The notes: generated from the sequence alone by a model not told the origin. 64,000 nucleotides of DNA from Epinephelus fuscoguttatus (GCF_011397635.1 NC_064767.1:2601501-2665500); one strand, 5' to 3'; counted from the first letter of the stretch, positions 12,645-25,017 are shown. Translations and numbers: made by a program.

Positions 12645-13319
12645 GATCCATCAGAGACCAGACTCCCCTGGACCTGGACCTGAACCTGATCCCAGCTGTG
12701 TGTCCCTTCAGACTGACCAGTCACATGAACATGGCATCGATGTTAAAGGACGAAAAGTCTCTGCTGCACAGTAAGCTGACATTAAATGTCAAATGAACCT
12801 GACAGCTTCCCAGTTTAACTGCTCTTGTCTCCATCATCTCCATCATCTCCATCACTCAGGAAGCGAGTACAGTCTCAACACAGTCTCTTCCATGGTCCAT
12901 ATCCCGCTCAGTCAATCTCCACTCAAAACACAAAATCCATCATGTAACTTTAGCCTCCCTCCATTGTCCCGACAACTGTGGCCTAATGCTAAAAGATTTC
13001 TCTCATGTCAGTCGTCATGCTCGCTGCTCCGTCAACACGAGCTCTCTTCTGGAGGCCATCATCACCCCCAAAGAAAAAAATAAAGAAAACGCTTTAACGT
13101 TAACACACCTGTTCTTTTTCTCAATCTGTAGAGTTTAAGACTGTTGCATCACCACCACCCACTGGATTGCAACAGTTTCACAGTGCAAACTATTTACAGT
13201 GTCCATTCAAATAGATCCCAATCAAGACATCTTACGTTTTGTAATCCAGACCCAATTATGATCTGCCAGGCAGTCGTAGTTGGAAATTCAACAGGAGTGG
13301 CCGGAAGCTCTAATAAGAA

Positions 13320-13915
13320 AACAGTGATGTGCAGGGCGAGCCTGGTCTCACTCCAAAGTCGTCAAAATCCGGCAATTGGGCAGTGACTTGTGGTGTCAAA
13401 AACCAACCAAAAAAGGCCTTTACCATTGGCATGATATGGGGCCGGATGCCATTATAGTTTCACGGCGCACGACGACCTCAGGGGGAAATGCAACGGGACG
13501 AAGACCAAAGTTACGGTGGTGAAAGTCCTCCTGGGATGGGCAGGGAGGGGTGGTGGATGGATTCAGCAAACTCCACCTTTCACCAGAGAGAGCGGTGTTC
13601 ATGTCCCATAAGATTCCAGAGCCAAACACTATTCTTTATTCTAAACTTAACCACATGTTTTTGATGCCTAAACCCAACTATGTGTGTTGTTGTTGAAGGA
13701 AAAAAAAACGTCAGTTCAAAGTGTTGTACTGTCGTAGTGTGTTTTTTTTTAAAAGAGACTGTATGTAGACATTAAGTTTTCTGTGAAAACAGACAATGGA
13801 CATGATGTCCGAGAACATAAACAACCAACGCACTCAGGGTGCCTTGTGTGTTGTATGTGGACGAGGAATGTCTGTGACCAAAAGTGGATATGTGACATGG
13901 TCGGAGTGAGAAATG
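13320..13915 (+). repeat. Interspersed repeat family, copy 1 (unclassified, weak TIRs)
   Basis: Shares long stretches with 53300-53700: GGGGTGGTGGATGGA, GAGAGTGGTGTTC-like, CTAAACCCAACYATGTGTGT, GAAGGAAAAAAAAACGT, AACAACCAACRCACYCAGGG, and TGACCAAA-GTGGA-ATGTGAC. Its left edge (GTCGTCAAAATCCGG) matches 51115-51130. The outer ends TCTCACTCC are weakly inverted, suggesting a non-autonomous DNA element. No coding capacity. Confidence 0.6.
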
Positions 13916-13919
13916 TGTT

Positions 13920-14210
13920 GGCAGGGCTCTAGTATTGTGTTAAAGATGCTGGTCAAGATGTTCAGTGACTGTGTTGTCCTGACATCAGTAGGGAGTTCAT
14001 TCCACCACAGAGGAACCAGAACAGAAAAGAGTCTTGACCCAGATCAAAGACCACACCACCAGGGACAGGGCAGCTAAATGTCCAGAGGTAAAGGAGGAGG
14101 GTAGGGTTTGATGGCTTGTTAGTATGAAGGACCAGCTGCAGAGGTCTGAAGACAAGCTGCAGATCAACAAGACAAAGATTTAGCACTATCAGAAACTGAC
14201 CCTGCACTCA
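13920..14210 (-). mobile_element. LINE 3' coding fragment (decayed)
   Basis: On the minus strand the segment resembles the C-terminal part of L2-like LINE ORF2 (a LWFRSSGGMNSL-type stretch, then a short UTR-like end). It is frameshifted and short. Assignment is tentative. Confidence 0.35.
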
Positions 14211-15337
14211 GATGTGCTGCGTCCAAAACCCAAAACAGGCCACAGTTTCAATTGGAGTGGCAGCTCAACAGTGTGAAGTCTTAGCACATCTGACTGACAA
14301 CACACTGGTTAAACATTCACATACACTGAATACAAACAAGCATTGAGATAAAATAACTTTTATTATCCAATAAAATCAGTGAAATCAGAGACAGAAATCT
14401 TGTATGTTCAGTAAATGTCAGTGTTTCTATCAGTTTCCAGCAGCAGAGAGAAAAGTCCCCTGTACCCAGCTGTGTGTCCATGAAGAGTGCTCAGTCTGTG
14501 GGTCGTTTCATTGACTTCAAAGATGGACGTCCTTCTTATGACCCACTGTAAGTTCTTAATTTAGGTTCAACAGATGGATTTGATGTGAGACAGATACAGA
14601 ATTGGTTGCGCATCATTTGTTTGCATCTCGTCTTCTACAGAAAGCTGCAAGCAACAATACCAGAGGCCAAACAGTTGGCTCGTTCCAAACAGGCACTGCA
14701 CTAATTCTTTCTAATTCCTCCACAGAGTGGACCGGGAGAGCTCAGAGGTTCCCAGTGCTCAGTCTGCCCAGCAGCATCAAACACACCTGGACTCCATATT
14801 TATGGTCTGTACATGTACAACAACTACTTTGACATCTATTCTGTTCACAATCATCTCCATGCTGCACTTTTTACACCAGTGGATTGTCAGTGTGTCCAAC
14901 ATGGATCTGATGTTTGAGTGTGTCATTCATATAATATTCTGTTCCAGCTGCTGGAGGAGAACATCCTCACTTTTGTGAACAACGAGCTGAAGAAGATCCA
15001 GAAGGTTCTGAGTTCAGATTACCCAGAATGCTCAGAGAGTCAGAGGGAGGATGAGGAGGTGTTGGATGGTGAGGATGAAGAGCAGAGGAGGAGCAGCAGA
15101 GAGGCATTTCTGAAGATCACACTGAACTTCCTGAGGAGAATGAAGCAGGAGGAGCTGGCTGACTGTCTGCAGAGCAGTAAGAGGATTTCTATAAAGATTT
15201 AACATGATGGATAAATGGGACGTTTACTAATGTCTCAAGAGACGGACCAAAATATATTCATATACTCATTCTTTGAGGAAATGACATGTTGAAATATTTT
15301 CTTTGTCTTACTGATCTTCTTTGTTGTGTTCATTCAG

Positions 15338-17140
15338 GAAGTCGTTCTGCAGTCTGTCAGCGTAAACTGAAATCTAACCTGCAGAAGAAGTTCCAGTGTG
15401 TGTTTGAGGGGATCGCTAAAGCAGGAAACCCAACCCTTCTGAATCAGATCTACACAGAGCTCTACATCACAGAGGGAGGGACTGCAGAGGTCAATGATGA
15501 ACATGAGGTCAGACAGATTGAAACAGCATCCAGGAAAGCAGACAGACCAGAAACAACCATCAGACAAGAAGACATCTTTAAAGCCTCACCTGGAAGAGAT
15601 GATCCAATCAGAACAGTGATGACAAAGGGAGTGGCTGGCATTGGGAAAACAGTCTTAACACAGAAGTTCACTCTGGACTGGGCTGAAGACAAAGCCAACC
15701 AGGACATACTGTTCACATTTCCATTGACTTTCAGAGAGCTGAATGTGCTGAAAGAGAAAAAGTACAGCTTGGTGGAACTTGTTCATCACTTCTTTACTGA
15801 AACCAAAGAAGCAGGAATCTGCAGGTTTGAAGAGTTCCAGGTTGTGTTCATCTTTGATGGTCTGGATGAGTGTCGTCTTCCTCTGGACTTCCACAACAAT
15901 GAGATCCTGACTGATGTTACAGAGTCCACCTCAGTGGATGTGCTGCTGACAAACCTCATCAGGGGGAAACTGCTTCCCTCTGCTCGCCTCTGGATAACCA
16001 CACGACCTGCAGCAGCCAATCAGATCCCTCCTGACTGTGTTGACATGGTGACAGAGGTCAGAGGGTTCACTGACCCACAGAAGGAGGAGTACTTCAGGAA
16101 GAGATTCAGAGATGAGGAGCAGGCCAGCAGAATCATCTCCCACATCAAGACATCACGAAGCCTCCACATCATGTGCCACATCCCAGTCTTCTGCTGGATC
16201 ACTGCTACAGTTCTGGAGGATGTGATGAAGAGCAGAGAGGAAGGAGAGCTGCCCAAGACCCTGACTGACATGTACATCCACTTCCTGGTGGTTCAGACCA
16301 AAGTGAAGAACATCAAGTATGATGGAGGAGCTGAGACAGATCATCACTGGAGTAAAAAGAGCAGGAAGATGATTAAGTCTCTGGGAAAACTGGCTTTTGA
16401 TCAGCTGCAGAAAGGCAACCTGATCTTCTATCAATCAGACCTGACAGAGTGTGGCATCGATATCAGAGCAGCCTCAGTGTACTCAGGAGTGTTCACACAG
16501 ATCTTTAAAGAGGAGAGAGGACTGTACCAGGACAAGGTGTTCTGCTTCGTCCATCTGAGTGTTCAGGAGTTTCTGGCTGCTCTTCATGTCCATCTGACCT
16601 TCATCAACTCTGGAGTCAATCTGATGGAAGAACAACAAACAACATCCCGGTGGTCTAAAGTCTTCAGAGACAAACAGAATCTGAAGTATCTCCACCAGAG
16701 TGCTGTGGACAAGGCCTTACAGAGTCCAAATGGACACCTGGACTTGTTCCTCCGCTTCCTCCTGGGTCTCTCACTGCAGACCAATCAGAGACACCTACGA
16801 GGTCTGCTGAGACAGACAGGAAGTAGCTCACAGACCAATCAGGAAACAGTCCAGTACATCAAGAAGAAGATCAACCAGGATCTGTCTGCAGAGAGAAGCA
16901 TCAATCTGTTCCACTGTCTGAATGAACTGAATGATCGTTCTCTAGTGGAGGAGATCCAACAGTCCCTGAGTTCAGGACGTCTCTCACAGATAAACTGTCT
17001 CCTGCTCAGTGGTCAGCTCTGGTCTTCATCTTACTGTCATCAGAAGAAGATCTGGACGTGTTTGACCTGAAGAAATACTCTGCTTCAGAGGAGGCTCTTC
17101 TGAGGCTGCTGCCAGTGGTCAAAGCCTCCAACAAAGCTCT
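15338..17140 (+). CDS. FISNA-NACHT exon of the NLR, frameshifted near 16,985
   Basis: The FISNA region spans about 15350-15580 ([18 protein letters not shown]). NACHT follows: Walker A GVAGIGKT at 15628-15651, Walker B region [12 protein letters not shown] at about 15841-15876, a [11 protein letters not shown] sensor-like block near 16000, and winged-helix/HD2 sequence afterwards ([16 protein letters not shown] near 16540). These are the ATP-binding and oligomerisation parts of the receptor. The reading frame ends at 17070. The next base frame restores the expected [20 protein letters not shown] sequence up to the donor at 17141, showing a single-base deletion rather than a different 3' end. 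Catalytic motifs are intact, so decay is recent or the deletion is an assembly error. Confidence 0.88.
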
Positions 17141-17280
17141 GTAAGTACAGAGACAGTTGGATTCATATATCATAACTTAAATGCTCTGTTGTCTTTTCAA
17201 CTTATTGCTTGTGTTTTCCCCATTATTGTCTCTTCAGTTTTAGTTTTTTTTTTCCTTCTTGTTGATTGTTGTCTCTGTAG

Positions 17281-17454
17281 GCTGAGTGACTGTAACCTCT
17301 CAGAGAGAAGCTGTGAAGCTCTGTCCTCAGTTCTCAGCTCCCAGTCCTCCAGTCTGAGACACCTGGACCTGAGTAACAACCACCTGAAGGATTCAGGAGT
17401 GAAGCTTCTGTCTGATGGACTGAAGAGGTCACACTGTACACTGGAAACTCTCAG
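17281..17454 (+). CDS. NLR LRR exon 1
   Basis: A 174-base exon (AG before, GT after) coding 58 residues with [16 protein letters not shown] and [19 protein letters not shown], the ribonuclease-inhibitor-type LRR pattern of fish NLRs. It is phase 2-2, matching the NACHT exon end. Confidence 0.88.
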
Positions 17455-18020
17455 GTCAGATCAAGCTGCAGACCATCTGAAATGATTTCACATATTTCTC
17501 TAAACTCCATACAGTTTAAACATTCTCTCTCATGTCAGCATTTCTGAATCTGACAAATGTTCAATCAGGATTTGAAACTTCACAGCACACCCACCACAGC
17601 ACTGAATCTGCCCTCCTCAAAGTCACAAATGACCTTCTCCTCTCCTCTGATGCCAGCAAACTCAGCGTACTCATTCTACTTGACCTGAGTGCAGCATTTG
17701 ACACCATAAACCACTCCATCCTTCTCTCCCGGCTTGAAACCACTCTTATCACTGGCACTGCACTCTCCTGGCTCAAATCCTACCTCTCCAACAGACACCA
17801 GTTCATCAGCATAAACAACTGCAAATCCCCCCCTCTGCCAAGGTGTTCCCCAAGGTTCAGCTCTTGGCCTGCTCCTCTTCATCCTGTACATTGTCCCCCT
17901 CGGTCACATAATCCGCGGTCATGGACTTCAGTTTCACTGCTTGCCGATGACATTCAGCTCCACATCTCCACCAAAGCCATCACTCCTGCCACTCACTCTG
18001 CCCTCACCAGCTGCATCACT

Positions 18021-20313
18021 CAGTACGTTTACATGGACAGTTTAATTCCACTTTCATTCGGAATGAAAGGCCATTCTGATTAAAAGTGGTCATGTAAACG
18101 GTCATTCCGATTGAAAATTAAATCCGATTAAAGGGGTGGTTTATTCCGTTTGTCATTCCGAATGAAAGAATTTCTTGCACTTGTATACACTAGGGATGTC
18201 ACGATTATAGATTTTCTTGGTACGATTATTGTCAGAGAAATAATCACAGTTTTACGATTATCACGATTATTATGCATTCATTAATCTCACATTATAAATG
18301 TGTAAAATCACATAAACACTCCTTATAGATCTTTAAGTTTCATTTATTTCCATGCCAACATAACAAATATAATATAACATATAACAAAAATAATATGGCA
18401 ACAAAGAAAAGTAACCAAAAAGTAGTGTGCGGACCCTACTTTTACTACATGCCTCTTTGTGGTCCAGCAGTCTAAGTTTTTCCTAGGATGTGCGTGTCTT
18501 TTTGTTCTCTTTAAATTACAGTTACACAAATAAATTGGGAGCATATCTCGTGCAGTGTTAATAATAAATGAAACAGACATCGTGCTGGAAGGACAAGTCC
18601 AACATTTACTCAACACAGATGAGGGGAAGCAAAAGGAAGTAATACTAATGCTAAATGTTCACTGACTGAGGACAGAAGACATTACGTTTATCTTCCACAT
18701 TGCACACTGACACTGAAACAGTCTGACGACTGAAAAAAGGATTTGAACTTGTAACAGTTGAATATATGAAATGTGCCTTTAACATGGTGTATACTGTGTC
18801 GCCGAGCAGCAACGTCATCAAGCAACGCCTGTTATGATTTGAGTCTATTGAGCACACCCAACGCTGGTCGGACGTATACTTATGTGCTCCTGCTTTTTCT
18901 TTTATCTCTCAACACAACAGTGATGGTTTTAAGTATGTGTGGCGACTATTTTGTTCATGTATGAAAATATAGTAGGTTTACAACCGGGCTTGGTAAGCTT
19001 GGAGTGTTTTTAAGTTGATGCAAAAATAAACAATGAGCATTTGTGAAATCCCGCACTCGTGTGGACGTGAGTTTCTGCCTGTCGTCTCACTCCAAAGAGC
19101 TACACGGACCCAAAACCATTACAACCTCACGCTGTGTGCACACAAACTGCAAAACTATCCATCAAAAAAGTTTTTGAGACGTGCCTTAGCTTGTCATGTT
19201 GCACTGTAAGCCCAACTTGTATCATACCACTACGCCATTAATTGCAAATGACACGCTTACATATAATTTTTAATTCAGTGTTACATTAGATAAATCAACA
19301 TTGATGTATTTTAACCCAGTTACTGTGCATTTACCTTTACTTGCGCATGTAAAGCCGGATGGTTGTCCCGCAGGTGTTGTATCATGTTGCTCGTGTTTGA
19401 TCCTTTGGTCGCGACTTTTTTTGCACCATGTTTTACAAACTGGAAAGCCATTGTCAACAATGACCCCTTGGTCATTCTGCGATAGCCAAAATGATCCCAC
19501 ACGGCTGACTTTATCTGTTTTTTTTTTTTTGTTTTTTTTGGGGGGTGGGGGGAGGGAGTCTTCTTCATCCATACTTCCTCACTCGGAGACGCCGCTTGTG
19601 TAACTGTTTTCGTTCCGTGCGAGTTGCGCTGACCTACTGTATATGGTTCCGCGTCCCGGCATAATCTTTGGAGAGTGACAGTGTTGAGCCGTGGCATTTA
19701 AAATCACGGTTAATAGTAAAATCAAGTAATCATGACATCCCTAGTACACACTCATTTCTCTTGAAGTTCATTCTGTTCTTTCTGCACATGCTCGTTTCCC
19801 TGCCCTTCTGGTGCCATGACGTACATAGCGCGCATAGCAACGGGCAGAGTTAGAGCAGTCGGACTCGTTGCACTCACCGGTTTCCATTCGCCACAGCACG
19901 GTCTTCTACCTCCCTTCTTCGATCTTCTACCTCCCTTCTCCTCCTCAACAGACTAAGCATTAGCAGAACAAGGTTGTTGTCGTACTGCTGCTTCAAGAAT
20001 ATAAGCAAAACAAGCCTGAAAAAGGCACTGAGAACGACGTTGTCAAGCATCCTGTTATCCGGAGCGAGGACTACAGTGTTTTCTTCCGGTAAATGTAAAC
20101 ACGTAACATCTGCCCCGCCCCCTATCCAATCAGAAACCTTCCCTGCCCCAAACCTTGCGCAGACCTGAATAAAGGAGATTAAACTGATCTCTGTGTAAAC
20201 CCTCACTCAGAATGAATATTTCTCATGTAAACTACCTGGAAACACTTTAATTCAGAATGATTTCATTCAGATTTATTTCATTCTGAATTAGAAGCCATCA
20301 TGTAACTGTAGCC
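18021..20313. mobile_element. Non-autonomous DNA transposon inside the LINE, itself carrying a hAT
   Basis: The left end CAGTACGTTTACATGG and the reverse complement of the right end (GGCTACAGTTACATGATGG) form an imperfect inverted pair. The inner sequence repeats CATTCGGAATGA-like motifs on both sides. The LINE continues exactly across it (GCATCACT then GACATAAAATCC), leaving ACT as a 3-bp target duplication (18018-18020 and 20314-20316). Three bases fits Harbinger-like elements, but superfamily is not proven. Net length without the nested hAT is about 730 bp. Confidence 0.65.
18191..19743 (-). mobile_element. hAT transposon with BED zinc-finger relic
   Basis: Ends are TAGGGATGTCACGATTA (18191) and its near-inverse TAATCATGACATCCCTA (to 19743). 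Flanks GTATACAC (18183-18190) and GTACACAC (19744-19751) are an 8-bp target duplication with one change. On the minus strand around 19320-19570 two overlapping frames together show a ZBED-type finger: SAVWDHFGYR, FPVCKTWCKK and KGSNTSNMIQHLRDNHP, interrupted by a frameshift and a poly-T/G tract. This is the N-terminal DNA-binding part of a hAT transposase; the catalytic part is missing. Confidence 0.8.
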
Positions 20314-21501
20314 ACTGACATAAAATCCTGGCTGCAAACAAACTTCCTCAAACTTAACTGTGTCAAATCATAAGTCATCATCATCGGCCCCAAATCACCT
20401 CATCAAATCCACCCAAAACTTCTCCCTCTCCAGTGACGGCTCCACTGTGCTCTCCTTCCCCCATGTCTGTCACCTTGGTCCCATCTTCGGACCCTCTCCT
20501 TTGACCAACACATCAAACACATCACCAAAACAGTCCTCTTCCATCTCAGGAACATCGCCCGCCTCTGTCCATCCCTCTCCTTTTCAGCTGCACAGACTCT
20601 CATCCACGCATTCATCACTTCCAGACACTCAAAAAATTTCAGTATATCCAGAACTCAGCTGCTCGTCTTCTCACACAGTCCTAGACCCGTGACCACATCA
20701 CCCCTGTCCTTCATAACCTCCATGGTCTCCCCATCCCCCAGCGTATCCACTTCAAACTCCTCATCATCATTTACAAAGCCCCCCTCCCAACCTGTCTGAG
20801 CTCCTCTAATGGCACACTCCCTCCCACACTCTTAGGTCTGCTGATGCCAACCTCCTGCCCCCCCCCTATTAAGACTAACCACCGCACCTGGGGGGACAGG
20901 GCCTTTTCCATTGCTGCTCCCACCCTCTGGAACACACTCCCTGAAGACATCAGAGACTCTCCCTCAATCTCCACCTTCAAGAAAAGCCTCAAAACACATC
21001 AGTTCAAAACTGCCTACAACCTCTAAATTCAGTGTACTTTGCCCGCCCTCTCTGGACTATTTCCCCCCCATACCCCCTTATGGATTTTTTAATTTTTGCT
21101 ATTAATTTGTTTTTTTTAACTGCTGTTGTTGCTCTTCGTAAAGCCTCATTGAGTATCCTGAAAAGCTCTATATAAATACACTGTATTATTATTATTATTA
21201 TGATTAACTGTAAGGATTTTAATCTGTGCTCAGAAGAGATTATACTGTAGATCACCAAATTTAGTGGGTCCTCACTTGTTACCATCTGGATGAAGTTGAT
21301 ATTTCAGTTTTACTGAACAAATTTAAAGTGTTCTTGTTATTGACTCAGTGTTAAAATGCAGGTCTGTTAGTTTCCTGTTAGCTGAAGTACTAACTGAGAT
21401 CTTTGTTCCTTTAGATTTGACTTTAGTCCAGACTCATTAATCAAAAGAGGATTACATTTGAACACAGATATTTTCCTTCTTGTTGATTGTTGTCTCTGTA
21501 G

Positions 21502-21675
21502 GCTGAGTGACTGTGACCTCTCAGAGAGAAGCTGTGAAGCTCTGTCCTCAGTTCTCAGCTCCCAGTCCTCCAGTCTGAGACACCTGGACCTGAGTAACAA
21601 CGACCTGGAGGATTCAGGAGTGAAGCTTCTGTCTGATGGACTGAAGAGTTCACACTGTACACTGGAAACTCTCAG
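21502..21675 (+). CDS. NLR LRR exon 2
   Basis: A 174-base exon almost identical to the exon at 17281-17454; it differs in only a few codons (NNDLED in place of NNHLKD). This is a recent exon duplication or ongoing gene conversion. The two copies are now separated by a LINE carrying two further transposons. Confidence 0.88.
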
Positions 21676-22017
21676 GTCAGGATTCATCAACATGTTCAAC
21701 TGATGGCCACTTAAATCCTGATTTACATTAGTTGATAAACTCATAACCATCACAGGATTGTCTCTGCTGATATGATTTCAAACCACTTGTGTTTTGTGTT
21801 TCAGTCTCTTTCCATCAACATGTTTTATCTTGTTTTTTTCTCTGTTGTTGGAACTTGAAATATCAGAGAGGAATCAGTAATGTTGTCAGATAGTTGGTGG
21901 ACATTAGTGGGTGTTTGGTTGGGACTAGAACAAAGTCAGTAATAATGTTGATGTAACCCCACAGTAGGCGACAGTATGGCAGTACTGTGGTACCCACCCT
22001 CACATTATGTGACATAA

Positions 22018-24790
22018 TAATAATAATAATAAATTTTATTCATAAAGCGCTTTCAATCAAAGTGCTGTACAGGTGAATTAAAACAGTACATGTACAAATG
22101 GCGTAAAACATTAAAAACCTCAATCAAGCAGGCCTGTCTGATGTCAAGAGGAAGACTATTCCACAGAGTCGGTGCACGGAAAGAAAAAGCACGTTCACCG
22201 ACCGTCTTCTTTTTGACTATAGGGACAAGCAGACGGCTGCTCCCCTCGGAGCGCAGAGACCCTGTAGGAACATAAATATCCACAAGTTCTGTTAAATATA
22301 GAGGTCCCAGACCATTTACAGATTTGTATGTTAGTAACAGCACCTTAAAGTCCGCTGTAACCTGAACAGGGAGCCAGTGAAGAGAGGCCAGCACAGTCAA
22401 GAGATAGGGTGAAATGATCGAACTGGTGACTAAATTTTGACGGTCAAATAGCTATCATCTCAGTCTTAGCTGAGTTAAGCAGCAGAAAGTTTGTTGATAG
22501 CCAGGACCTCACCGCAGCCAAACAGGCTGTAAGTTTATCAGAAACAGACCCATGTCCTGCAATGACTGGCATATATAATTGCAAATCATCAGCATAGCAA
22601 TGAAAAACAATCCCAAAAGAGCGCATGATCTGACCTAGTGGTGGCAGGTACATTGAAAACAACAGTGGACCCAGGACAGAGCACTGTGGGACCCCGTGCT
22701 TAACAGAATAAGAGTCAGATAACACGTTGTTATAAAGAACACATTGAGATCTCTCTGACAGGTAAGATCTCAACCAATTTAGCACCTGACCCGAGATGCC
22801 AAAATAATTCTCGAGCCTGTCCAAAAGTATACAGTGGTCCACAGTATCAAATGCGGTGCTAAGGTCCAAGAACAGTAGAACAGATGTTGAGTCTGAATCT
22901 AATGCCAATAATAAGTCATTCACCACTTTTGTAAGTGCTGTTTCTGTAGAATGGTTAGCACGGAAAGCAGACTGCAGTGGCTCAAATAAATCACTCAATG
23001 ACAGAAATTTTAAAAGTTGGTTGGAGGCCACTTTCTCAAAGATTTTCGATAAAAAAGCTAAATTTGAGACAGGTCTATAATTGGCAAGAGAGTTTACATC
23101 CAGATTTGTTTTTTTCAATAAGGGTTTAACCACAGCAGACTTAAAACAAGCTGGAAAAACTCCAGTGGACAGAGCGAGGTTAAGGATAGCTAAAACCTAA
23201 GATCTTAATGTTGACCAAAGCTCCTTAATAACCCATGCTGGTAGCGGGTCCAGAGAGCAAGTGGTACTTCTTGCAGCCATAACAACCTCAATTAGAGCAG
23301 CCAGAGAAATAGACTCAAACTCAAAGAAACCTTGTCCTGCAAAAGAGGGAAAAGTGGCAACACAGTCTGATCCCCCAGCCAGTGACTGGGGTATTCTAGA
23401 TCTAATATCCTCTACTCTATCATTAAAATACTCCATAAAATCCTGTGCAGAGAGGTCAGTGCTGATGACTGGCTGCTGATCCTGTGTTAGTCTAGAAACA
23501 GTGTCAAATCAAAGCCTTGGGTTGTGCTTATTATTCGTAATCAAAATAGAATAATAGGCAGCCTTCGCCGCAGACATCTCAGACTGGTAAGTGGTCAGAC
23601 TTTTGTGCCATGCTTGATAATGAACTTCCAGCTTAGAGTGACGCCACTGGCGTTCATGTTTTCGACAGCTCTTTCTGAGAAGTAATAAGTCGTCATTTAG
23701 CCAGGGCATAGGATTTTTCTGAGGACCCCTCCGAGTCTTTGCTGGATCAACTGAATCCAATAGTACCCGGAGAGCATTATTAAAATTTTCAGAAAGACAT
23801 TTGACTGAAAAAGATTGACTAAAAACTAAGTCGACCACATCCGGCAGTCCCAAGTTAAAATCATTTAATGCTCTGGGGCCAATGTAACGGGATGACCTCA
23901 GAATTGAGAATGTTCTTCCAGGAACAAGAAGGTGAGGGATAAAAATATCAAATAATATCAATGAGTGATCCAAGCTTGGCAGAACACAAATTTCATTAAT
24001 TGACACAGACAAGCCATAACCTAACACCAGATCTAATGTATGTCCATGCTGATCTATCAATCAATCAATCAATTTTATTTATAAAGCCCAATATCACAAA
24101 TCACAATTTGCCTCACAGGGCTTTACAGCATACAACATCCCTCTGTCCTTATGACCCTCACAGCTGATCAGGAAAAAATCCCCCAAAAAACCCTTTAACG
24201 GGGAAAAAACAGTAGAAACCTCAGGAAGAGCAACTGAGGAGGGATCCCTCTTCCAGGACGGACAGACGTGCAATAGATGTCATACAGAACTGATCAGCAT
24301 AATAAATTAGCAGTAATGATGCTGATGTGTTGGTCCAGATACAAACTGTGTGAGATTAAAAGACTCAATGACATTTAAAAAGTCTTTGACCAGTGGCTTG
24401 TCATCACAACAAATGTGAATATTAAAGTCACCAACAATCAATATCCTGTCATATTGCAAAATAAATCTGGATAAGAAGTCTGCAAACTCTGAGATGAAGT
24501 TATCATTGTACTTTGGTGGACGATAGATCACAGCAATCAAAACAACCTAAGGTTTGTTTATCGTGAAAAACTGTAATTCAAAGCTGGTGTAGGGCTCACA
24601 ATAAGAAATCAGTTTGCATTTAAAACTGTCATTAAAAAGTGAGGCAACTCCCCCTCCTCTTCCAGTCAGTCTAGCGGAGCTGAAAAAGCTGCTGTCAGGA
24701 GGACAAAGTTCCATTAGGGGCGCTACTTCCCCATCACGCATCCAAGTCTCTGTGATAAACATTCAATCCAGAGCATGGGAGTTACAAAAG
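22018..24790 (-). mobile_element. L2-like LINE in NLR intron, 5'-truncated
   Basis: The 3' end is at the left, with an AATAATAATA-type tail at 22015-22032. Minus-strand frames in order from right: endonuclease (LFITETWMRDGEVAPLMELC at about 24750, ILIVGDFNIHICCDDKPLVK at about 24440), linker (24060-23500), reverse transcriptase at 23133-22444 ([40 protein letters not shown], intact YADD at about 22580) and C-terminal region at 22400-22053 (LHWLPVQVTADFKVLLLTYK). GVPQGS is GVPQCS here. A short element interrupts it at 24054-24318. Confidence 0.85.
24054..24318 (-). mobile_element. Short teleost retroelement (3' end/SINE-like), 265 bp
   Basis: The flanks are an 8-bp direct repeat ATGCTGAT (24046-24053 and 24319-24326), and the host LINE reads through. 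The left edge carries (TCAA)n, the tail of a minus-strand insertion. The body (TTTATAAAGCCCAATATCAC, CAGGAAGAGCAACTGAGGAG, GACGGACAGACGTGCAATAG) belongs to a repeat I remember as very common in fish genomes. The family name was not established. Confidence 0.75.
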
Positions 24791-24843
24791 TCATGAAGGA
24801 CAAAAGTCTTATTAGACATGTGTGTTGTTTTGTGTGTTTGCAG

Positions 24844-25017
24844 TATGTCAGGCTGTCTGATCACAGAGGAAGGCTGTGCTTCTCTGGCCTCAGCTCTGAG
24901 CTCCAACCCCTCCCATCTGAGAGAGCTGGACCTGAGCTACAATCATCCAGGAGACTCAGGGGTGAAGCTGCTGTCGGCTGGACTGAAGGATCCACACTGG
25001 AGACTGGACACTCTCAG
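24844..25017 (+). CDS. NLR LRR exon 3
   Basis: A 174-base exon coding [20 protein letters not shown] and [19 protein letters not shown]. It is a more divergent LRR pair, typical of the last LRR exon before the B30.2 linker in this family. Splice sites and phase fit. Confidence 0.85.

Larger units (their letters stand above)
17538..21202 (+). mobile_element. L2-like LINE, 5'-truncated, split by a nested pair of DNA transposons
   Basis: Reverse transcriptase sequence begins at about 17538 (FETSQHTHHSTESALLKVTN, LLDLSAAFDTINHSILLSRL) and runs to 18020. It resumes at 20317 (DIKSWLQTNFLKLNC equivalent, then LWNTLPEDIRDSPSISTFKK at about 20920-20980). The 3' end at about 21202 has a (TTA)n tail. 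Internal frameshifts are present (near 17835 and 20640). It lies in the NLR intron between LRR exons 1 and 2. Confidence 0.8.
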
